From positions 1-5,175 of the forward strand of contig CADCUA010000665.1 in NCBI GenBank assembly GCA_902805755.1: a DNA stretch of 5,175 nucleotides, in the 5' to 3' direction. Position 1 is the stretch's first letter. Each line of letters starts with the position of its first letter. The position numbers and the translations under genes were made by a program. This stretch comes from an uncultured Lysobacter sp. (GTDB lineage: Bacteria; Pseudomonadota; Gammaproteobacteria; Xanthomonadales; Xanthomonadaceae). The notes beneath the pieces were generated by a model. The model was not told the DNA's origin and ran no database searches. It saw only the letters and a list, made by a program, of their open reading frames with translations. Below, in pieces: positions 1 to 5,175 of the stretch.

Positions 1-680
1 GGCGAGATGACCGAGTACGTGCTGTATTCCAGCATCAGCGTGCGGTCGCCCACGCCGAGCGCGAGCGCGCCGCCGGAGCCGCCTTCGCCGATCACGGTGC
101 AGATGACCGGGATCTTCAGTTCGGCCATCTCCATCAGGTTGCGCGCGATCGCCTCGGACTGGCCGCGCTCTTCGGCGCCAACACCCGGATACGCGCCCGG
201 CGTATCGATGAACGTCAGCAGCGGCAGGCCGAAGCGCTCGGCCATCTTCATCAGGCGCAGCGCCTTGCGGTAGCCCTCGGGCCGCGGCATGCCGAAGTTG
301 CGCTTGACCTTGCTCTTCGTGTCCCGGCCCTTCTGGTGGCCGATGATCATCACGCTGCGGCCGTCGATGCGCGCGAGGCCACCGATGATCGCGTGGTCGT
401 CCGCGAATGCGCGGTCACCGGCAAGCTCCTGGTACTCGTCGCACATCACGCGGATGTAGTCGTGCGTGTACGGACGTGCAGGATGGCGCGCGAGCTGCGA
501 GACCTGCCAGGCGCTGAGGTCGCGGAAGATCTGGGCGGTGCGGATGCGCAGCTTGTTGCGCAGCGTGTTGACTTCAGCATCGACATTCACGGACGAGCCG
601 TGGCTCGCGTGACGCAGTTCCTGGATCTTCGCTTCCAGATCGGCGATGGGCTGCTCGAAATCGAGGTAATTCGGGTTCAT
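1..680 (-). CDS. accA: Acetyl-CoA carboxylase carboxyltransferase subunit alpha (5' part, cut by window edge)
   Basis: AccA, with AccD, forms the cytoplasmic carboxyltransferase that moves the carboxyl group from biotin-BCCP to acetyl-CoA, giving malonyl-CoA for fatty-acid synthesis. I translated the minus strand from the ATG at 680-678: 226 intact codons with no stop, ending in the family motif EYSTYSVIS at the window edge. The family is about 319 residues, so roughly the last 90 are missing. Visible landmarks are the N-terminal [77 protein letters not shown] (residues 157-175) and the glycine-rich GEGGSGGA (198-205) of the crotonase-like carboxyltransferase fold. The start is fixed by the match to the family N-terminus; the frame upstream has no other good start codon. 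No Shine-Dalgarno sequence precedes it. It follows dnaE by 147 bp on the same strand, the usual gammaproteobacterial order. The resemblance is closest to xanthomonad AccA, from memory of the family. Confidence 0.97.
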   Translation of the reverse strand, partial: MNPNYLDFEQPIADLEAKIQELRHASHGSSVNVDAEVNTLRNKLRIRTAQIFRDLSAWQVSQLARHPARPYTHDYIRVMCDEYQELAGDRAFADDHAIIGGLARIDGRSVMIIGHQKGRDTKSKVKRNFGMPRPEGYRKALRLMKMAERFGLPLLTFIDTPGAYPGVGAEERGQSEAIARNLMEMAELKIPVICTVIGEGGSGGALALGVGDRTLMLEYSTYSVIS

Positions 681-827
681 GCGTGGGCCGTGGGCCGGAA
701 AGTGCGGCAGTTTAACGCGGCGGCGCGGACTTGGCCGCCGGCGCGTCCGACATGCGTTTCGTGCCGGGCGGGATGCGCCCCTGGCATGCACCGGGCGCAC
801 AGGCGGATCAAGCGGAATGGAGCGTGC
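681..827. other. dnaE-accA intergenic spacer
   Basis: This 147-bp spacer separates the dnaE stop codon from the accA start. It contains a 7-bp GC-rich stem (774-780 pairing with 793-799, 12-base loop) and an overlapping alternative 5-bp stem (766-770 with 776-780). Neither is followed by a T-run in the direction of transcription, so neither looks like a standard intrinsic terminator. I see no convincing -35/-10 pair for accA. The simplest reading is that accA is at least partly co-transcribed with dnaE, but a weak promoter here cannot be excluded by eye. Confidence 0.5.
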
Positions 828-3800
828 TCAGCTTGCCCAGGGTTTCGACAGTGCGAGCTTCACCGCGCGCACGCCGGGCACGGCACGCAGGGCGCCGACG
901 AGATCCGCATCAACGCGAACGGCGTTGTCTCCGTCCAGATCGATCATGCCTGCCGCGCCCGGGCGCAGCAGGTCAAGCCGCAGTGGCGTCGGGCCCGGGC
1001 GGTGGCGCGAGAGCAGCGTGTCCACGCATTGCCACGCACCCGGTACCCGCAGGTCGATGCGCAGCGACAGCCGCTGCGAATGTTTCGCGCAGATCTGCGC
1101 GTAGTCCCAGCAGCGTTGTGCCTTCAGTGCGAAGCCGCCGCTGAACGCGTCCTCTCGCAACCCGCCCTGGATCACCAGCAGGCGGTCGCGCGTAAGCAGG
1201 CTCGCGAATTCCTGGTAGGTCTCGGAGAAAAACGCGCATTCGAGCCGGCCGCGACCGTCCTCGATCTGCACGAACATCTGGCTGTCGCCCTTCTTGCGCA
1301 GGCCGACGACCTGGCCCGCGACCACGAGTTCCAGCTCCGGACGCCAGCCGCTGCGCGCGCTTTCGGGGCGGCCTTCCCAGATGCGTTCCATCTCGCCGAG
1401 GTCGTAGCCGACCAGCGCGCGCAGCTCGTCGCGGTAGGGGTCGAATGGATGGCCGCTGAGGTAGTGCCCCAGCGTCTCGCGCTCGCCCTGCAGCAGTTGC
1501 GCGAGCGGCCATTCGTCGCGCTCGGGCAGGTCCAGATGCAGCGCGGGAGTGGCGGCTTCGAAACCGCCGAACAGCGACACCTGTCCGGCGGCTTTTTCCT
1601 TCGCAAGCTGGTCGGTCGCCTTCAGCACTTCAGGCAGCTGCACCATCAGGCTCGCGCGGTTTTTCCCGAGTGCGTCGAGCGCGCCTGCATGCGTCAGCGC
1701 CTCCAGCGCGCGTCGATTGAGCTTGCCGCCTTCCACCCGCTGGCACAGGTCGAGCACGTCCTTGAAACGCCCCGAGCGCCGGCATTCGACGATCGCTTCG
1801 CATACGCCGCGGCCGACGCCTTTCACCGCGCCCAGGCCGTACCGGATCGTGTTCGGTTCGGTCGCCTCGAACATGTACGTCGACGCGCCGACATCCGGCG
1901 GCAGAACCTTCAGGCCCATCGCACGGCATTCGTCGAGAAAGCCGACGACCTTGTCGGTGTTGTCCATGTCCGACGACAGCACCGCGGCCATGAACTCGGC
2001 CGGGTAATGGCACTTCAGCCACGCGGTCTGGTAGGCGACGAGCGCGTAGGCGGCCGAGTGCGACTTGTTGAAGCCGTACTCGGCGAACTTCTCCATCAGG
2101 TCGAAGATCGGGCTCGCGATCTTCGCGGCAATGCCGCGCTCGGCGCAGCCGGTCTCGAACTTCGCGCGTTCCTTCGCCATCTCCTCGGGCTTTTTCTTGC
2201 CCATGGCGCGGCGCAGCAGGTCGGCGCCGCCGAGCGAGTAACCCGCCAGCACCTGCGCGATCTGCATCACCTGTTCCTGGTACACGATGACGCCATAGGT
2301 CGGCGCCAGCACGGGTTCCAGCAGCGGATGCGGGTAACTGACTTCGGTAGTGCCGTGTTTGCGGTCGCACCATTCCTTGTCCATCCCCGAACCCAGCGGG
2401 CCGGGGCGGAACAGCGCGGCGAGCGCGATGATGTCTTCGAACGTGTCGGGCTTCGCGCGTTTGAGCAGCTCGCGCATGCCGCGCGATTCGAACTGGAACA
2501 CCGCCACGCCTTCGCCGCGCGCGAACACGCCGTAGGTCTCGGGGTCGTCCAGCGGCAGCGCGGTGATGTCGAGCGGGTCGATCCCTTCGCGCTTGCGGCG
2601 CTCGTTGATCGCCTTGACCGCCCAGTCGATGATCGTGAGCGTGCGTAGGCCAAGGAAGTCGAACTTGACGAGGCCGACGGCCTCGACATCGTCCTTGTCG
2701 AACTGCGTGACCGGGCTCTTGCCGCGGCCTTCGCCGTCGTGTTCGGCGAACAGCGGGCAGAAATCGCTGAGCGGGCTTGGCGCGATCACCACGCCGCCGG
2801 CGTGCTTGCCCGCGTTGCGCGTCAGATCCTCGAGCGAGCGCGCGAGGTCGAGCAGGTCGCGCACATCGTCTTCGGAGCGGTAGCGCTCGATCAGCTCGCC
2901 TGATGCGAGGTTCGGATCCTTCTTTGCCGCTTCCGATTCACCGAGCGCATCGTCGAGGCAGATGCCGAGCGTGTTCGGAATCAGTTTGGCGATGCCGTCG
3001 ACGAAGCCGTACGGATGGCCGAGCACGCGGCCGGTGTCACGTACCACGGCCTTCGCAGCCATGGTGCCGTAGGTGATGATCTGCGACACGCGGTCGCGGC
3101 CGTACTTGCGCGCGACGTAGTCGATGACCTCGTCGCGGCGGTCCATGCAGAAGTCGATGTCGAAGTCGGGCATCGACACGCGTTCGGGATTCAGGAACCG
3201 CTCGAACAGCAGGTCATAGGGCAACGGGTCGAGGTCGGTGATGCCGAGCGCCCACGCGACGAGCGAGCCCGCCCCCGAACCGCGGCCGGGGCCGACCGGA
3301 ATGCCGTGTTCCTTGCCCCAGTTGATGAAGTCCGCAACGATCAGGAAGTAGCCCGGGAACCCCATCTTGATGATGACGTCGAGCTCGGTTTCCAGGCGCG
3401 CGTCGTAGATCTCGCGCGTCTTGCCCGGCGCGATCGGATTCTTCTCCAGCCGCTTCGCAAGCCCCTCGCGCGCCGAGCTGCGAAGCCACGATTCGATCGT
3501 GAGTTCGCTGGGCACGGGGAACGCCGGCAGCGCGTATTCACCGAGCTTGAGTTCGACGTTGCATCGCATCGACAGCGCGATCGCGTTATCGATCGCATCG
3601 GGCACGTCGGCGAACAGCTTTGCCATCGCGTCCGACGACTTGAGGTACTGCTCGGCGCTGTATTCGCGCGGGCGCTTCGGATCGTCGAGCACGCGGCCGG
3701 TCGCGATGCATACGCGTGCTTCGTGCGCTTCGAAGCCATCGGCATCGAGGAAGCGAACGTCGTTGCTGGCCACGACCGGGATGCCGCGCGTGCCGGAGGC

Positions 3801-4349
3801 GTAAAGCGCGAAGGAGTTGAACGCGTCCTCGCCGTCGCGCCCGGTACGCGTGAGTTCGAGGTTGAGGCGGTCGCCGAACGTGCCGCGCCAGTCCGCGAGC
3901 CACGCTTCGGCCAGTTCGTGACGGTTGCTGCCTGCAAGCCGCCCGGCCAGGCTCTGCCGCCCGACCAGCGCGAACAGGCCGCCGTTGTCTTCGCGCACCC
4001 ATTCGGGCCGGATCGCGATGCCCTCGTTTCGGTGGCCTTCCATCCACGCGCGGGTGAGCAGGCGCGAGAGGGTGAGGTAGCCGGTGCGGTCGCGGCACAG
4101 CAGCGTCATGCGCGACGGGTGCTCGTTGCCATCGGCGAGCCCGACATCGGCGCCGATGATCGGCTTGAGCCCGGCGCCTTCGGCCGCCTTGTAGAACTTC
4201 ACCGCCGCGAACAGGTTGTCGATGTCGGTCAGCGCCACCGCGGGCTGGCCGAGCTTCGCGCAGCGTTTGACCATCTCGCCGATGCGGATCGTCGAGTCGG
4301 CGAGCGAATACTCGCTATGCAGGCGGAGGTGGACGAAGCGAGAGGACAT
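828..4349 (-). CDS. dnaE: DNA polymerase III subunit alpha (replicative polymerase)
   Basis: This is the catalytic 5'-3' polymerase of the DNA polymerase III holoenzyme, acting at the replication fork with the epsilon proofreader, the beta clamp and the clamp loader. It is complete at 1173 residues (E. coli has 1160). Domains in order: PHP (about 1-270, beginning RFVHLRLHSEYS); the C-family polymerase core with GPGRGSGAGSL (353-363) and PDFDIDF (394-400); the third catalytic aspartate in VKFDFLGLRTL (D564); YGFNKSHSAAYALV (758-771); a helix-hairpin-helix region (about 835-857, GLGAVKGVG); the beta-clamp motif QVSLF (923-927); an OB-fold (about 1005-1080); and a poorly conserved C-terminal tau-binding region. 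The predicted catalytic aspartates are D395, D397 and D564, matching E. coli D401, D403 and D555. The start is supported by alignment with the family N-terminus; the bases before the ATG hold no Shine-Dalgarno sequence and no upstream in-frame start. The gene is followed by accA. No frameshift or missing polymerase residue is seen. Confidence 0.99.
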   Translation of the reverse strand: MSSRFVHLRLHSEYSLADSTIRIGEMVKRCAKLGQPAVALTDIDNLFAAVKFYKAAEGAGLKPIIGADVGLADGNEHPSRMTLLCRDRTGYLTLSRLLTRAWMEGHRNEGIAIRPEWVREDNGGLFALVGRQSLAGRLAGSNRHELAEAWLADWRGTFGDRLNLELTRTGRDGEDAFNSFALYASGTRGIPVVASNDVRFLDADGFEAHEARVCIATGRVLDDPKRPREYSAEQYLKSSDAMAKLFADVPDAIDNAIALSMRCNVELKLGEYALPAFPVPSELTIESWLRSSAREGLAKRLEKNPIAPGKTREIYDARLETELDVIIKMGFPGYFLIVADFINWGKEHGIPVGPGRGSGAGSLVAWALGITDLDPLPYDLLFERFLNPERVSMPDFDIDFCMDRRDEVIDYVARKYGRDRVSQIITYGTMAAKAVVRDTGRVLGHPYGFVDGIAKLIPNTLGICLDDALGESEAAKKDPNLASGELIERYRSEDDVRDLLDLARSLEDLTRNAGKHAGGVVIAPSPLSDFCPLFAEHDGEGRGKSPVTQFDKDDVEAVGLVKFDFLGLRTLTIIDWAVKAINERRKREGIDPLDITALPLDDPETYGVFARGEGVAVFQFESRGMRELLKRAKPDTFEDIIALAALFRPGPLGSGMDKEWCDRKHGTTEVSYPHPLLEPVLAPTYGVIVYQEQVMQIAQVLAGYSLGGADLLRRAMGKKKPEEMAKERAKFETGCAERGIAAKIASPIFDLMEKFAEYGFNKSHSAAYALVAYQTAWLKCHYPAEFMAAVLSSDMDNTDKVVGFLDECRAMGLKVLPPDVGASTYMFEATEPNTIRYGLGAVKGVGRGVCEAIVECRRSGRFKDVLDLCQRVEGGKLNRRALEALTHAGALDALGKNRASLMVQLPEVLKATDQLAKEKAAGQVSLFGGFEAATPALHLDLPERDEWPLAQLLQGERETLGHYLSGHPFDPYRDELRALVGYDLGEMERIWEGRPESARSGWRPELELVVAGQVVGLRKKGDSQMFVQIEDGRGRLECAFFSETYQEFASLLTRDRLLVIQGGLREDAFSGGFALKAQRCWDYAQICAKHSQRLSLRIDLRVPGAWQCVDTLLSRHRPGPTPLRLDLLRPGAAGMIDLDGDNAVRVDADLVGALRAVPGVRAVKLALSKPWAS

Positions 4350-4406
4350 GCGACAACCGGCAAGGCGGGCGCCAGCGTAGCAGCCTGTGCGGTCGGGGCA
4401 AGAGGC

Positions 4407-4435
4407 GATATGAACCGAAGCGCCCCTTGGCTGAA
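4407..4435 (-). promoter_or_regulatory. Weak candidate sigma-70 promoter for dnaE
   Basis: On the minus strand TTCAGC (4435-4430) and CATATC (4412-4407) are separated by exactly 17 bases. Each hexamer matches only 3 of 6 consensus positions. The site would start transcription near 4400 and leave a leader of about 50 bases before the dnaE ATG. It lies between the upstream hairpin and dnaE, where a promoter would be expected, but the match is too weak to be more than a suggestion. Confidence 0.2.
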
Positions 4436-4465
4436 CGATGCCGCGGCGCGACCCACTCGTCGCTT

Positions 4466-4489
4466 GCGGCCCGCTCGTGCGCGGGCCGC
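4466..4489 (-). terminator. Perfect GC hairpin between the DUF1232 gene and dnaE (possible terminator)
   Basis: A 9-bp perfect inverted repeat made only of G-C pairs (4466-4474 with 4481-4489) surrounds a 6-base loop (4475-4480). It starts about 43 bases after the stop of the upstream DUF1232 gene and ends about 115 bases before dnaE, a fitting place for a terminator. On the minus strand the downstream arm is followed by AAGCGACGAG, so there is no U-tract. It would be a tract-less hairpin, an mRNA 3'-end stabiliser or a pause site, and not a textbook rho-independent terminator. The structure is seen directly; the role is inferred. Confidence 0.4.
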
Positions 4490-4531
4490 TTCAACACTGT
4501 CGAGACCGGTCGAGGGTGGAGCGTATCGAGT

Positions 4532-5152
4532 TCATCCGACCCTGAACATTCGCTCCGGGACGCTGACATCGGCGTAGTGGCGCATGCGCGCGTCGTGCTG
4601 GTGCTGCCACAGTGCGCATTCCAGAAGTCGTTCGTGCAGCCACGCGCGCCGGTGTTCCTCGGTGACGCCATGCAGCCGGTGTTCGTGTCGGTACTCGCAG
4701 AAGTCGCGGTAGTTTTCGACCTCCCACGCGAACACCGGCCATGCGAGTTCGATCAGCAGCGCGTCATCAAGCAGGCCCAGCCGCGGCACGTGGTCGGGAA
4801 TCAGGTCATCGTCCCGATCCACGTAGTCCAGCAGCTTGCTGGCCCGGATGCGCAGCGCTTCGGCGGTGTCCCAGTCCTCGTCGATGAGCATCGCCCCGAG
4901 GTGGCCCACGCGTTGCAGCCGGCTCTCCACGATGCGGGTCGCCTCGTCGGGCGGCAGGTGCTCCAGCCAGCACGCCAGCAATCGCAAGCGGGTTGCATCG
5001 GCGCGCAATGCATCCGGATTGAGTTCATGGACCAGCGCGTCGAACGCGGCGACGTCCGCGGGTGACAGCGCCAGCCCTATCGGCGTTTCATCGGCGGGCG
5101 GCCGGCTGTAGGGCAACGGTGGATCGCTGTTCGGGTACAGATGCAGGCGCAT
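4532..5152 (-). CDS. DUF1232 (YkvA-like) domain protein of unknown function
   Basis: This is a complete 206-residue protein. The recognisable part is the DUF1232/YkvA core DLIPDHVPRLGLLDDA (residues 116-131), preceded by helix-like ASKLLDYVDRD and followed by LLIELAWPVFAWEVENY (132-148), which could form a short amphipathic or membrane-touching segment. The family's biochemical role is not established, so no function is assigned. Residues 1-26 are proline-rich and probably disordered. Residues 27-105 look helical and rich in Leu, Ala and acidic residues. Residues 150-206 are charged and histidine-rich, with HEH (156-158) and HQH (184-186). No signal peptide or clear transmembrane helix is seen. 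The start at 5152 is supported by a strong Shine-Dalgarno sequence 7 bases upstream. It lies 182 bp upstream of dnaE on the same strand, with a GC hairpin between, so it is probably a separate transcription unit. The domain call comes from motif recognition only. Confidence 0.8.
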   Translation of the reverse strand: MRLHLYPNSDPPLPYSRPPADETPIGLALSPADVAAFDALVHELNPDALRADATRLRLLACWLEHLPPDEATRIVESRLQRVGHLGAMLIDEDWDTAEALRIRASKLLDYVDRDDDLIPDHVPRLGLLDDALLIELAWPVFAWEVENYRDFCEYRHEHRLHGVTEEHRRAWLHERLLECALWQHQHDARMRHYADVSVPERMFRVG

Positions 5153-5159
5153 GGCAGTT

Positions 5160-5165
5160 TCCTCC
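5160..5165 (-). promoter_or_regulatory. Strong Shine-Dalgarno sequence for the DUF1232 gene
   Basis: GGAGGA on the minus strand lies 7 bases before the ATG at 5152-5150, which is near-ideal spacing and complementarity to the 16S rRNA 3' end. It settles the start of this gene. It contrasts with dnaE and accA, which have no comparable site. Confidence 0.85.
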
Positions 5166-5175
5166 GGTCGACAGT

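Noticed and set aside
677..787. A 36-codon minus-strand frame in the dnaE-accA spacer whose TGA overlaps the accA ATG
   Set aside because: The stop-start overlap looks like translational coupling, but the frame has no Shine-Dalgarno site, a composition expected of random GC-rich DNA, and no recognisable peptide features. Chance is the simplest explanation.
774..799. A 7-bp stem with a 12-base loop after dnaE as a possible terminator
   Set aside because: There is no T-run downstream on the minus strand, the loop is large, and overlapping alternative stems compete with it. Short GC stems of this kind are common in this background.
336..2648. A 770-codon open frame on the plus strand opposite accA and dnaE
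   Set aside because: It lies antisense to two unmistakable conserved genes and crosses their junction. Its product is low-complexity, rich in Arg, Ala, His and Val, and resembles no family I know. Long stop-free antisense frames are typical when coding DNA has G or C at most third positions.
3015..4577. A 520-codon open frame on the plus strand opposite the dnaE 5' half, extending past the dnaE start
   Set aside because: It is antisense to the conserved PHP and polymerase core, and its composition is Arg/Ala/Val-biased without a recognisable domain. The extension past dnaE reaches only across the spacer and slightly into the 3' end of the next gene, as chance would allow.
4427..5065. A 212-codon open frame on the plus strand opposite the DUF1232 gene
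   Set aside because: The minus-strand frame has a strong Shine-Dalgarno site and a recognisable DLIPD...LGLLDDA core, whereas the plus-strand product shows no family motif. The plus frame is a shadow.

Overview
The window is ordinary chromosomal DNA from a high-GC gammaproteobacterium. The deduced AccA and DnaE proteins look most like those of the Lysobacterales (Xanthomonadales: Xanthomonas, Lysobacter and Rhodanobacter relatives). This placement rests on remembered family sequences, such as the AccA N-terminus beginning [19 protein letters not shown], and not on a search. GC content is high, third codon positions are mostly G or C, and no mobile element, CRISPR array, tRNA or rRNA is visible.

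All three genes lie on the minus strand, so transcription runs from right to left. At the right (5152-4532) is a 206-residue protein with a DUF1232/YkvA-like core and a strong Shine-Dalgarno sequence. Next comes a 182-bp spacer (4531-4350) holding a perfect all-GC hairpin and a weak candidate promoter. Then comes a complete dnaE (4349-828), encoding the alpha subunit of DNA polymerase III, the replicative polymerase. A 147-bp spacer (827-681) follows with no clear promoter or terminator. The 5' two-thirds of accA (680-1) encodes the acetyl-CoA carboxylase carboxyltransferase alpha subunit and runs off the left edge.

The dnaE-accA pair is a long-known conserved neighbourhood in gammaproteobacteria, where it usually ends the lpxD-fabZ-lpxA-lpxB-rnhB-dnaE-accA cluster. 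It places chromosome replication next to the first step of fatty-acid synthesis. The one departure is that the gene directly upstream of dnaE is the DUF1232 gene and not rnhB.

I found no convincing evidence of a new biological system. The items worth a second look are the DUF1232 protein with its histidine-rich tail, a short imperfect inverted repeat bracketing that gene, the hairpin between it and dnaE, and the lack of a Shine-Dalgarno sequence before dnaE and accA. The long open frames on the plus strand opposite dnaE are best explained as GC-driven shadows.
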